64,000 nt of DNA. Origin: Actinotalea subterranea. Lineage in GTDB: Bacteria > Actinomycetota > Actinomycetes > Actinomycetales > Cellulomonadaceae. The position numbers and the translations under genes are program-made. Position 1 is the stretch's first letter; the number at the start of each line of letters is the position of its first letter. Location of the stretch: assembly GCF_008364845.1 (NCBI RefSeq), contig NZ_VTTP01000001.1, positions 1 to 64,000 of the forward strand. Direction: 5' to 3'. Below, piece after piece: positions 51,404 through 62,159 of the stretch. Under the pieces are notes generated by a model. It was not told the DNA's origin. It did not search any database and saw only the letters and a list, made by a program, of their open reading frames with translations.

Positions 51404-51419
51404 GTGAACGTCGTGTTTC
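51404..51419 (-). promoter_or_regulatory. GlnR-like box 2 upstream of amtB
   Basis: On the minus strand GAAAC-n6-TTCAC, again AC-n9-AC. Its spacing from box 1 is 31 bases, three helical turns, as expected for paired GlnR dimers. Confidence 0.5.
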
Positions 51420-51439
51420 GTGGGCCGCGAGGGGCGGCG

Positions 51440-52747
51440 TCAGCCCTGCAGCAGCCCGTCGACGAACGCCTCCGGCTCGAACGGCGCGAGGTCGTCGGGG
51501 CCCTCCCCCAGGCCGACGAGCTTGACCGGGACGCCGAGCTCCCGCTGCACGGCGACGACGATGCCGCCCTTGGCCGTGCCGTCGAGCTTGGTCAGGACGA
51601 TCCCCGTGACGCCCGCGACCTCGCCGAACACGCGGGCCTGGTTGAGGCCGTTCTGGCCGGTCGTCGCGTCCAGCACGAGCAGGACCTCGCTGATCGGTGC
51701 CTCACGCGACAGGACGCGCGTGATCTTGCCCAGCTCGTCCATGAGCCCGGCCTTGTTCTGGAGCCGGCCCGCCGTGTCGACCAGCACGACGTCCGCGCCG
51801 TCCTGCGTGCCCCGGCGCACCGCGTCGAAGGCGACGGCCGCGGGGTCCGCGCCGTCACGCTCGGAACGGACCGTGGGGACGCCGACCCGTGCCCCCCAGG
51901 TCTGCAGCTGGTCGGCCGCCGCGGCGCGGAACGTGTCCGCCGCGCCGAGCACGACCGTGCGTCCCTCCGCCACGAGCACGCGCGCGAGCTTGCCGACGGT
52001 CGTCGTCTTGCCGGTGCCGTTGACGCCGACGACGAGCACGACGGCGGGTGACCGGGTGGGCGCCGTGGTCGCCGTGGTCGCCGTGTCCGCCGTGCCAGCG
52101 GTGTCCGCCGTGCCAGCGGTGTCCGCGGTGTCCGCGGTGCCCGCGGTGTCCGCGGTGTCCGGGAGCTGCGCAGCGGCACCGAGCCTACCGGACGTACCGG
52201 GCATGCCGAGGTCGAGCGAACGGTCCATCGTCGGGTCGACGAGCGCGAGAAGCTGCTCGCGCAGGAGCGCACGGACGGCCGCCGGCTCGCGCACGCCCAG
52301 CACCCGGACGCGCTCGCGCAGGCGCTCCACGAGCTCGGCGGTGGGGCCGGCGCCGACGTCCGCGAGGAGGAGGGTCTCCTCGATCTCGTCCCAGTCGTCC
52401 TCGCTCAGCTGGTCACGCGAGAGGACGGCGAGCAGACGCGTCCCGAGCGGGGACCCCGACCGAGCGAGACGCTCGCGCAGCCGGACCATGCGACCCGCGA
52501 CAGGTTCCGGCGTCTCGAGCGACGGCGCCGCCGGGGCAGCGACGACCTCGGGGCCGGACGGACCGGCGGGGCCGGCCTCTGCGGGACGGGCCGGGGCGGA
52601 CGGACGACCGGCCGGCCGGGTGTCCGCCGGCGCGGTGGCGTCGGGTCGCCCGGGGCGTCGACCACGGCGGCGCAGCCCGACGGCGCCGACGCCGAGCACG
52701 GCCAGGACGGGCAGGGCCACGAGGAGGATGTCGCTGAGCTCGTTCAC
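51440..52747 (-). CDS. ftsY: SRP receptor FtsY
   Basis: GTPase that docks SRP-ribosome complexes at the membrane. 435 residues. An N-terminal transmembrane helix (about 5-25) and a Pro/Ala-rich linker precede the N domain (about 85-175). The G domain starts near 235 with VVGVNGTGKTTTVGKLARV, then DTFRAAAADQL, DTAGRLQNK and TKLDGTAKGG. Between N and G domains, residues 197-229 are a Thr/Ala/Asp/Gly repeat from a 9-base tandem array. That position is normally tight and its expansion is unusual. Confidence 0.95.
   Translation of the reverse strand: MNELSDILLVALPVLAVLGVGAVGLRRRGRRPGRPDATAPADTRPAGRPSAPARPAEAGPAGPSGPEVVAAPAAPSLETPEPVAGRMVRLRERLARSGSPLGTRLLAVLSRDQLSEDDWDEIEETLLLADVGAGPTAELVERLRERVRVLGVREPAAVRALLREQLLALVDPTMDRSLDLGMPGTSGRLGAAAQLPDTADTAGTADTADTAGTADTAGTADTATTATTAPTRSPAVVLVVGVNGTGKTTTVGKLARVLVAEGRTVVLGAADTFRAAAADQLQTWGARVGVPTVRSERDGADPAAVAFDAVRRGTQDGADVVLVDTAGRLQNKAGLMDELGKITRVLSREAPISEVLLVLDATTGQNGLNQARVFGEVAGVTGIVLTKLDGTAKGGIVVAVQRELGVPVKLVGLGEGPDDLAPFEPEAFVDGLLQG
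52064..52162. repeat. 9-bp tandem repeat inside ftsY
   Basis: Eleven 9-base units (variants of ggtgtccgc, cgtgccagc and cgtggtcgc) encode a (DTA/GTA/TTA) tripeptide series on the minus strand. Frame-neutral. Confidence 0.9.
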
Positions 52748-52820
52748 AGGGGAAGTCTCTCAGGCGCGGGCGTGGGTCGGCGTGCCGGCCCGGCCGTGCC
52801 AGGTCCTGGCGGGTGCCCGG

Positions 52821-52895
52821 CGGCAGGGTGCCCGCCGACAGGGTTCACGCCGGCAGGGTGCACGTCGGCAGGGTTCACGCCGGCGGGGCGCAGGC
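52821..52895. repeat. 15-bp imperfect tandem repeat upstream of ftsY
   Basis: Five units of 15 bases, each a variant of cggcagggttcacgc, in the gap between the small membrane protein stop and the ftsY start. Rest of that 184-base gap shows no clear promoter. Confidence 0.85.
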
Positions 52896-52931
52896 GATCG
52901 TGGCCGGCCCAGACCAGCGCCACCTCGGTGC

Positions 52932-53273
52932 TCAGCGACCGCCGAGGTGGGTGACGCCCCGGACGGCACGCTGCGTCGCGCGGCCGAGCGTGTGGGCGAT
53001 CTGCTCGGGGTTGACGTAGTCCGTCTCCTGCGGCTGCCCGACCGTGAAGATCTCCTCGACCGAGCCCGACTCGTCCGCGAGGGCGTCACGGCCCGCGCCC
53101 GTCGCGGTCTCCGCAGGTTCCGCAGCGTCCCGGCCCTTGCGTCGCAGGCCCGCACGCAGGTCGCCCAGGAACTCCTTGAGCCCGCCCGACCGGCCCCCGA
53201 CGAGCGCGGCCAGGACCATCACCACGGCGGCCACGACGAGAGCGACGAGGGTCCACGTGATGACTGGTGCCAT
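52932..53273 (-). CDS. Small single-pass membrane protein, unknown function
   Basis: About 113 residues from the ATG at 53273 (an earlier ATG at 53309 gives 125). One N-terminal helix (about 3-26, TWTLVALVVAAVVMVLAALV), then a basic stretch (LRAGLRRKGRD) on the likely cytoplasmic side and a hydrophilic tail ending in RAVRGVTHLGGR. No family recognised. It sits between smc and ftsY, both on the same strand. Codon use matches its neighbours, which supports a real gene. Confidence 0.65.
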   Translation of the reverse strand: MAPVITWTLVALVVAAVVMVLAALVGGRSGGLKEFLGDLRAGLRRKGRDAAEPAETATGAGRDALADESGSVEEIFTVGQPQETDYVNPEQIAHTLGRATQRAVRGVTHLGGR

Positions 53274-53374
53274 GCAGCCAGTATCACGACGAGTCACGAC
53301 GAACAGCACAGCGGACGGGCGGGGCGACCGTGATCACCACACGATCTCCACACCCTGACCCGCCCTGACCCAGG

Positions 53375-53403
53375 GTGACCCACCGTGGCCCTCGGTGGGT
53401 CAC
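53375..53403 (-). terminator. Hairpin after smc
   Basis: Arms gtgacccaccg and cggtgggtcac, 11 bases each, loop of seven, 39 bases past the smc stop. No T-run. Confidence 0.7.
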
Positions 53404-53441
53404 GTGGGCCCGCGTCCCACGGGGTCCCGCGGCGGCGCGCG

Positions 53442-56400
53442 TCAGGCGCGCGAGTCCTCCCGCATGCGCTGCGAGATCACCGTGGTGACCCCGTCGCCGC
53501 GCATCGTCACCCCGTAGAGCGCGTCGGCGATCTCCATCGTGCGCTTCTGGTGGGTCACGACGATGAGCTGGCTGTCCTCCTGGAGCTCGGTGAAGATCTC
53601 CAGGAGGCGGCCGAGGTTGACGTCGTCGAGCGCCGCCTCCACCTCGTCCATGACGTAGAACGGGCTCGGACGGGCCTTGAAGATCGCGACCAGGAGCGCG
53701 ACCGCCGTGAGCGAGCGCTCCCCGCCCGAGAGCAGCGAGAGCCGCTTGACCTTCTTGCCCGCGGGCCGGGCCTCGACGTCGATCCCCGTGGTCAGCATGT
53801 TGCCCGGGTCGGTCAGGACCAGGCGACCCTCTCCCCCGGGGAAGAGCCGCGAGAACACGCGCTCGAACTGCACCTCGGTGTCCCGGTACGCCTCGGTGAA
53901 GACCTGCTCGACGCGCTCGTCGATGTCGCGGACGATCTGCAGGAGGTCCGCGCGGGACTTCTTGAGGTCCGTGAGCTGCGTCGCGAGGAACGTGTGGCGC
54001 TCCTCGAGCGCGGCGAACTCCTCGAGCGCCAACGGGTTCACGCGGCCCAGGAGCGAGAGCGCGCGCTCGGCCGCACGCAGACGCTTCTCCTGCTCGGCGC
54101 GGACGTAGGGCACCGTGCGCGGGGCCGCCTCGTCGACGTCCTGCGCCGCCGCCTGCCCGCCGGACCCGTCGCTCGCACCCGCTCCGCTGCCCTCGTCGCC
54201 GGTCGTGCGCCGCGCGGGCGCCGGGGCCTCACCGAGGACGGGGACGGGGCGGTCGGGCCCGTACTCGTCGAGGAGCACCTGGGGGTCGATGCCCAGGTCC
54301 TCGACGGCGCGTGCCTGGAGCTGCTCGATGCGCAGGGCCTGCTGGGCGCGGGCCACCTCGTCGCGGTGGGCGACGTCGGTGAGCTCCGCGAGCTCGCGCG
54401 TCCACCTGTCGACGTCGGCGCGCACCGCGACGAGCCGCGCGTCGCGCTGCGTGCGGGCCTCCTCGGCGGCCTCACGGGCCTCGGTCGCCCGGCGCAGCGA
54501 GTGCTCGAGCGCCGTGAGGGCCCGCTCCGCGCCGGCGCGCACGGCGGCGGCCCGACGCGCCTGCTCGGCACGCTGCGCCGCACGCTCCTCGGCGCGCGCA
54601 CGGGCCTCCCGCTCGGCGGCCGCGGCGCGTTCCAGCGACTGGGCCCGACCTGCGAGCGCACGGGCCCGCTCCTCGCTCGTGCGCAGGGTCAGCCGCGCCT
54701 CGGTCTCCCGCGAGCGGGCGGCGGCCGCGAGCCCCGCGCGCTCGTCGCGCGCGAGCGTCGCCGCCTCGATCTGGTCGTCCGACTCCGCGGGGTCGGCCTC
54801 CGCGTGCGCGAGGCGGTCGGCGAGCTCGGTGAGCTCGGCCTGGTCGGTCACGAGGCGCTGCTCGGCCGCCCCTAGCGCGGCCTGCGCACGCTCCGCCTCG
54901 GCCCGGGCCGCCCGCGCTGCTGAGCCCAGGTGACCGAGCTGCTCCGCCACCGCGGCCAGGGCCGCGTCCGACTCGTGCAGGCGCTCGAGCGTCGCCTCGT
55001 ACGCCGTGCGCGCCTCGGCCTCCCCGCGCTGGGCGGCCACGAGCTCGAACCTCGTCGACTCCGCACGTGCGACGGCCTCGCCGACGCGAGCCCGGGCGTC
55101 GTCGAGCGCGCCCTGGAGCTCGAGGGCGCTGGGCGCGCTCGCCGAGCCACCCGCCGCGCGGACCGCGCCCAGCAGGTCGCCCGCCCGCGTCACCGTCGTG
55201 AGCTCCGGCCGTGCGGCCACGAGGGCCCGCGCGTGCGCGAGGTCGTCCACGACGACCACCCCGGCGAGGAGGACCTCGACGGCCGCGCGCACCGCCGGGG
55301 CTGCCTGGACGAGATCCGCCGCGTCCCGCGCGCCGCCGGGCAGCGCGCCGGCACGCGGCGTGACGCCGCCGGAACCCGCGACGAGGAGGCTCGCGCGCCC
55401 GGCGTCGTCCTCCCGGAGCCACCGCAGGGCGTCGACGGCGGCGTCGACGGACTCGACAGCGACCGCGTCGGTCGCGGCGCCGAGCGCCGCCGTGATCGCG
55501 TCCTCGTACCCGGGCTCGACACTCAGGAGCGCCGCGACCGAGCCGAGGGTCCCCGGCAGGTCGTCCGCCGCGAGCAGGGCACCCGCACCGTCCTTGCGGA
55601 CGAGGCTCATCTCGAGCGCCTCGACCCGCGCCGTCCAGGTCGCTCGCTCACGCTCGGCCACCTGCTCGACGTCGCGCAGGCGTGCGAGCTCGGCCGTCGC
55701 CGCCTCGAGCGCGGCGGCCGCCGCCTCGTGCTCGGCGTCCAGGCCCTCCTCGCCCTCCTCCGCCCCGGCGACGGTCGACTCGAGCGCGGCGAACTCGACG
55801 GTGGCCGTGCGCCCACGCCGCTCCGCCTCGGCGAGGGCCTCACGCAGGCGGCCGATCTCCGACTCGGTGGCCTCGAGCCTGCTGCGGCGCGCCGCGACCT
55901 GCCCGGCGAGGCGTGCGAGCCCCTCCCGGCGGTCGGCGACGGCGCGCTGCAGGGCGGCGACGCGGCGCTCGGCCTCGTGGGCCTCCTGCTCGAGCTCGGC
56001 CCGCTGCCGCACGGCCGCCTCGACGGCGACCTTCGCGAGGTCGACCTCGGCCGCGAGCTCCGCCTCGGCGGCACGCGCGCGCCCTGCCTGGGCCTCGAGG
56101 TCCTCGGGGTCCCGACCGGAGGGCTGGGCGTCGGCCGCCGCGGACCCGAGCAGCCGCAGCCGCTCGGACGCGAGCGTCACGGTCCCGCGCAGGCGTTCAC
56201 GTGCCGAGGAGAGCCGGTACCAGACCTCGCTCGCCTCGGACAGCTCGGGGGCCGCCGCCGCCGCGGCCTGCTCGAGAGCCCCGAGCGTCGCGCGTGCCGC
56301 GGTGAGCTCGGCCTCGACCTCGCCGCGCCGCTCACGCAGCGCGGTCTCGTCCGCGATCTCCTGCTCGAGCGTCGCGGTGAGCTGGGCGAGGTCGTCGGCC

Positions 56401-57089
56401 AGCAGGCGTGCCCGCGCGTCGCGCAGGTCGAGCTGGACGGTCTGCGCCTTGCGGGCGACCTCGGCCTGTCGCCCGAGCGGTCCGAGCTGGCGCCGGATCT
56501 CGCTCGTCAGGTCGCTCAGGCGCGTGAGGTTCGCCTGCATCGCCTCGAGCTTGCGGAGCGCCTTCTCCTTGCGCTTGCGGTGCTTGAGGACGCCTGCCGC
56601 CTCCTCGATGAAGCCACGGCGCTCCTCGGGGGTGGCGCGCAGCACCGCGTCGAGCTGTCCCTGCCCGACGATGACGTGCATCTCCCGGCCCAGGCCCGAG
56701 TCGGACAGGAGGTCCTGGATGTCGAGCAGCCGGCAGGCCGACCCGTTGATCGCGTACTCCGAGCCACCGCTGCGGAAGAGCGTCCGCGAGATCGTGACCT
56801 CGGTGTAGTCGATCGGCAGCGCACCGTCGGTGTTGTCGATCGTCAGCGCGACCTCGGCGCGGCCCAGCGGCGGGCGCCCCGCCGTGCCCGCGAAGATGAC
56901 GTCCTCCATCTTGCCGCCGCGCAGCGACTTGGCACCCTGCTCGCCCATGACCCACGAGAGCGCGTCGACGACGTTGGACTTGCCCGACCCGTTGGGCCCG
57001 ACGACGCACGTGACCCCGGGCTCGAAGTGCAGAGTCGTCGCCGAGGCGAACGACTTGAACCCGCGCAGGGTCAGGGTCTTGAGGTGCAC
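53442..57089 (-). CDS. smc: Chromosome partition protein SMC
   Basis: Condensin ATPase, 1215 residues (GTG start). Walker A GPNGSGKSNVVDALSWVMGE at about 31-50; long Ala/Glu/Arg-rich coiled coils from about 165 to 490 and 665 to 1000; hinge between, with ALLSVEPGYEDAITAALGAA. The C-terminal ABC signature LSLLSGGERSLTAVALLVA and Walker B VMDEVEAALDDVN lie near residue 1115-1150. The linker about 950-985 is Gly/Ser-rich. Downstream rnc/mutM partners usual for actinobacteria are not adjacent; ndk is upstream. Confidence 0.97.
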   Translation of the reverse strand: MHLKTLTLRGFKSFASATTLHFEPGVTCVVGPNGSGKSNVVDALSWVMGEQGAKSLRGGKMEDVIFAGTAGRPPLGRAEVALTIDNTDGALPIDYTEVTISRTLFRSGGSEYAINGSACRLLDIQDLLSDSGLGREMHVIVGQGQLDAVLRATPEERRGFIEEAAGVLKHRKRKEKALRKLEAMQANLTRLSDLTSEIRRQLGPLGRQAEVARKAQTVQLDLRDARARLLADDLAQLTATLEQEIADETALRERRGEVEAELTAARATLGALEQAAAAAAPELSEASEVWYRLSSARERLRGTVTLASERLRLLGSAAADAQPSGRDPEDLEAQAGRARAAEAELAAEVDLAKVAVEAAVRQRAELEQEAHEAERRVAALQRAVADRREGLARLAGQVAARRSRLEATESEIGRLREALAEAERRGRTATVEFAALESTVAGAEEGEEGLDAEHEAAAAALEAATAELARLRDVEQVAERERATWTARVEALEMSLVRKDGAGALLAADDLPGTLGSVAALLSVEPGYEDAITAALGAATDAVAVESVDAAVDALRWLREDDAGRASLLVAGSGGVTPRAGALPGGARDAADLVQAAPAVRAAVEVLLAGVVVVDDLAHARALVAARPELTTVTRAGDLLGAVRAAGGSASAPSALELQGALDDARARVGEAVARAESTRFELVAAQRGEAEARTAYEATLERLHESDAALAAVAEQLGHLGSAARAARAEAERAQAALGAAEQRLVTDQAELTELADRLAHAEADPAESDDQIEAATLARDERAGLAAAARSRETEARLTLRTSEERARALAGRAQSLERAAAAEREARARAEERAAQRAEQARRAAAVRAGAERALTALEHSLRRATEAREAAEEARTQRDARLVAVRADVDRWTRELAELTDVAHRDEVARAQQALRIEQLQARAVEDLGIDPQVLLDEYGPDRPVPVLGEAPAPARRTTGDEGSGAGASDGSGGQAAAQDVDEAAPRTVPYVRAEQEKRLRAAERALSLLGRVNPLALEEFAALEERHTFLATQLTDLKKSRADLLQIVRDIDERVEQVFTEAYRDTEVQFERVFSRLFPGGEGRLVLTDPGNMLTTGIDVEARPAGKKVKRLSLLSGGERSLTAVALLVAIFKARPSPFYVMDEVEAALDDVNLGRLLEIFTELQEDSQLIVVTHQKRTMEIADALYGVTMRGDGVTTVISQRMREDSRA

Positions 57090-57110
57090 AGAGGAAGAGT
57101 AGAGGGGAAG

Positions 57111-57142
57111 GCGTGCCCGCCCGCGTCAGGCGGTCGGCACGC
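57111..57142 (-). terminator. Hairpin between ndk and smc
   Basis: Arms gcgtgcc and ggcacgc with an inner cgcc/ggcg pair, six bases past the ndk stop. Confidence 0.5.
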
Positions 57143-57147
57143 GCGGC

Positions 57148-57576
57148 TCAGAGCGCCGGGAACCAGAGGCCGATCTCGCGCGCGGCGGACTCGGGCGAGT
57201 CCGAGCCGTGCACGAGGTTCTCGGTCACCGGGCGACCCCAGTCACGCCCGAGGTCCCCGCGGATCGTGCCCGGCGCGGCCGACGTCGGGTTGGTCGCGCC
57301 GGCGAGGGAGCGGAACCCCTCGATGACGCCGTGGCCCTCGACGACCGCCGCGAGCACGGGGCCGGAGGACATGAACTCGACGAGCGGGCCGAAGAAGGGC
57401 TTGCCGGCGTGCTCGGCGTAGTGGGCCTCGAGGAGATCCGCGTCGGCCGTCCGGAGCTCGGCCGCGACGAGCGTGTACCCCTTGGCCTCGATGCGGCGCA
57501 GCACCTCGCCGACCAGCCCGCGGCGGACGCCGTCCGGCTTGACGATGACGAGGGTGCGGGCGGGTGCGTCGGTCAT
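57148..57576 (-). CDS. ndk: Nucleoside diphosphate kinase
   Basis: Balances NTP pools by phosphate transfer through a His. 142 residues, start [20 protein letters not shown]. The catalytic His is in [16 protein letters not shown], and [14 protein letters not shown] and [16 protein letters not shown] are typical. Five bases past the DUF4233 stop. Confidence 0.97.
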   Translation of the reverse strand: MTDAPARTLVIVKPDGVRRGLVGEVLRRIEAKGYTLVAAELRTADADLLEAHYAEHAGKPFFGPLVEFMSSGPVLAAVVEGHGVIEGFRSLAGATNPTSAAPGTIRGDLGRDWGRPVTENLVHGSDSPESAAREIGLWFPAL

Positions 57577-57581
57577 GGCGG

Positions 57582-58025
57582 TCACCCTATCGGCCGGACG
57601 CCGTCCGCCTGGGCGCTCCGCTCGCGGCGTTCCCGGTCGATCCGGCCGCCGAGCCGGAGCGCGACGACCCATAGGACGACGAAGATCGCGCCGACGACGA
57701 ACATGGTGGGCACGCCGAGGCCGGTGAGCACCAGCGCCACCTGGAGGGCCGAGCCCGCGACGTACCCGCCGGGCCACCTGAGCATGCCTGCGACGAGCAC
57801 CAGAGCGAGCGCGAGCGCACCCCCGACGCCCCACACCACCGTGGCGGGCGCGACCTGCAGGCCGTGGGCGACGAGCGCCCCGAACCCCACGACGAACGCC
57901 TCGAGCACGAGGATCGTCGACGCGAACTGGCGCCGTGCGGAGCGCGACGTCCCCGCCGGCGCGGGCGCGGCGTCCGACCCCCGGGCGCGTGAGGCGTCGG
58001 GGGTCGGACCGCTGGGCTCTGTCAC
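57582..58025 (-). CDS. DUF4233 membrane protein
   Basis: About 147 residues from a GTG at 58025 (the frame also opens at an ATG at 58049). A hydrophilic leader of about 30 residues is followed by four predicted helices (about 35-52, 60-78, 84-100 and 105-125) and a basic tail. Actinobacterial; typically between folC and ndk, as here after removal of the accessory cassette. Function unknown. Confidence 0.85.
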   Translation of the reverse strand: MTEPSGPTPDASRARGSDAAPAPAGTSRSARRQFASTILVLEAFVVGFGALVAHGLQVAPATVVWGVGGALALALVLVAGMLRWPGGYVAGSALQVALVLTGLGVPTMFVVGAIFVVLWVVALRLGGRIDRERRERSAQADGVRPIG

Positions 58026-58053
58026 GGGAACCAGGCTAGCCGCGTGCACGAGG

Positions 58054-58094
58054 CGGCCGGGTCGCGGCCGGGTCGCGGCCGGGTCGCGGCCGGT
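58054..58094. repeat. 11-bp tandem repeat before DUF4233
   Basis: Three exact copies of cggccgggtcg plus a partial fourth, in the 102-base gap between the efflux pump stop and the DUF4233 start. Confidence 0.75.
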
Positions 58095-58127
58095 CCGGGC
58101 CGCGCCGGGCCGGGCACGCCGGTCCTT

Positions 58128-60568
<2,441 letters not shown>

Positions 60569-60573
<5 letters not shown>

Positions 60574-60615
60574 GGGATGCAACTTTACACGCCATGCAAG
60601 ATTGCACAAGGTGCA
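60569..60615 (-). promoter_or_regulatory. Palindrome cluster at the tetR start
   Basis: Three perfect dyads in 47 bases: tgcat-ggg-atgca (60569-60581), tgcaa-ga-ttgca (60595-60606) and tgcac-aag-gtgca (60603-60615). The stretch is unusually AT-rich for this window and has a TTGTGC/TAAAGT pair on the minus strand spaced by 16 bases, a possible promoter. The first dyad contains the ATG. Confidence 0.65.
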
Positions 60616-60626
60616 GGTTCTGTGAC

Positions 60627-61364
60627 CTAAGCCTCTCCGAAGCCGCCCTCGATCACGGACGTGACGTGGTCCACCGCCTCGCGCGCACCCGGCCCGCGAG
60701 CCTCGACGACCAGCTCCTGGCCACCCGTGGCACCGAGCGCCATGAGCTCGAGCACGCTCCGGCCGTCCGCCCCACCGATCCGCACCGCGACGCCGGAGTC
60801 CGTCACCGCGCGCGCCAGGAGCGCGGCCGGCCGCGCGTGCAGCCCGAGCGGGTTGCGGAGCGTGACCGTCTCGCGGTGCACGTCGTCGCCGGCCCCGCCA
60901 TGGGCCGTCCCGGCATCGGCCAGCCCGGCATCGGCCGCCCCGTCACCGGTCGCGCCGGACGTCGTGGTCGTCGTCGCGAACTGCGCACCGGCGGCGATCG
61001 CCGCTGCCGCCACGGCGTCGAGGTCGCCGCCCTGCTGGGCCTCGACAGCGGCCACGACCGCCCCTTCGACGAACGGTGCGTCGGGCACACGCACGCGCGC
61101 AGCGAGGTCGTCGTCGAGCGTCTCGACGACGGCCTGGCTGGTGAGCACGGCCGAGCCCAGGTCGGTCAGGACGACCACGCCCGGCGCGCCCTCCGCGAAG
61201 ACCCCCTCGAGCGCGGACAGGACCCGGTCGAAGCTCGTCCCGATGCCCTCGTCGGCACCGCCCGCGGCGACGACCCACACGTCCGGAGCCATCTGCCGTG
61301 CGATCTCCGCCGCGCCCTCAGCCGCGCGCGCCGAGTGCGAGACCAGGACGAGGGCGGTCCTCAC
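60627..61364 (-). CDS. dhaM: PTS-dependent dihydroxyacetone kinase, phosphotransfer subunit DhaM fused to HPr
   Basis: 245 residues from a GTG overlapping the dhaL stop by four bases. N-terminal EIIA-mannose-like domain with VLVSHSARAAEG (His near residue 10) and VVLTDLGSAVLTSQAV. After an Ala/Gly/Asp linker comes an HPr domain (about 165-245) with TLRNPLGLHARPAALLA. It passes PTS phosphate to ADP on DhaL. The EI-like third domain of E. coli DhaM is absent, the usual actinobacterial form. Confidence 0.93.
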   Translation of the reverse strand: MRTALVLVSHSARAAEGAAEIARQMAPDVWVVAAGGADEGIGTSFDRVLSALEGVFAEGAPGVVVLTDLGSAVLTSQAVVETLDDDLAARVRVPDAPFVEGAVVAAVEAQQGGDLDAVAAAAIAAGAQFATTTTTSGATGDGAADAGLADAGTAHGGAGDDVHRETVTLRNPLGLHARPAALLARAVTDSGVAVRIGGADGRSVLELMALGATGGQELVVEARGPGAREAVDHVTSVIEGGFGEA

Positions 61365-62017
61365 GGGGCCGCCGGGACGACCGGATCGGTCGCTGCCGTG
61401 ACCGCGGCACGCAGGACGAGCGCCGACGACGCCGCGCCCGGGTCGCGGTGACCGGCGCTGCGCTCCCCCAGGTAGCTCGCACGTCCCTTGGTCGCGACCA
61501 TCGGGTCCGTCGCGACGGCACCCGCCTCGGCGGCGTTCGCGGCCGCCTCCAGGACCTCGAGCGCGGTCGCGCCCCCGGCCGCGGCGGTCTGCGCGGCGGC
61601 GGCAGCGGGCGACCACGCGTCGACCATGGTCTTCTCCCCCGTGGTGGCCTTGCCGCGCGCCACGATGCCCTCGAGGCCCGCCTCGATCATCGCGACGACA
61701 GCCGGCGCGTCGAGCTCGGGGAGGCCCGTGACCTTCGCGGCGCGGAGGTAGGCGGTCCCGTACAACGGGCCCGCGGCCCCACCGACGGTCGACATGAGGG
61801 TCGTCGCCACGAGCTTGAGCACGTCGCCGATCTGCGCGGGCGGCTCCGTCAGCTCGTCGAGCCTGCCGACCACGGCGGTGAAGCCGCGGTGGAGGTTCTC
61901 CCCGTGGTCGCCGTCGCCGATCTGCCGGTCCAGCTCGATGAGCTCGACCCGGTGCTCCGCCACGACCGCCGCGGTCCGGCGCACCCAGCGGTCCACCCAC
62001 GCCACGTCGAGAGTCAT
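61361..62017 (-). CDS. dhaL: Dihydroxyacetone kinase ADP-binding subunit DhaL
   Basis: 218 residues, ATG with GAAGGAGGAGC before it. The Mg/ADP site reads ELDRQIGDGDHGENLHRGF, and STVGGAAGPLYGT, KATTGEKTMVDAW and KGRASYLGERSAGHRDPGA complete the family pattern. It transfers phosphate from bound ATP to dihydroxyacetone held by DhaK and is recharged by DhaM. Confidence 0.95.
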   Translation of the reverse strand: MTLDVAWVDRWVRRTAAVVAEHRVELIELDRQIGDGDHGENLHRGFTAVVGRLDELTEPPAQIGDVLKLVATTLMSTVGGAAGPLYGTAYLRAAKVTGLPELDAPAVVAMIEAGLEGIVARGKATTGEKTMVDAWSPAAAAAQTAAAGGATALEVLEAAANAAEAGAVATDPMVATKGRASYLGERSAGHRDPGAASSALVLRAAVTAATDPVVPAAP

Positions 62018-62159
62018 GCTCCTCCTTCGCCAGTGCGCCGAGGCTCCCGGACGCGTCCGGGGACCTCCCGCCAGCCTGCCATGCCGCACGACGTCGGGCG
62101 CCGTCCGGGGCCCGACGCCAGCCGGACGGCGCAACGGCGGTCGCCGTCCGGCGCCGAGG

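Noticed and set aside
52772-53019. Pentapeptide-repeat-like translation of the 15-base repeat region
   Set aside because: Similar patterns occur in several frames because the unit is a multiple of three; no start with ribosome site and no stable protein family.
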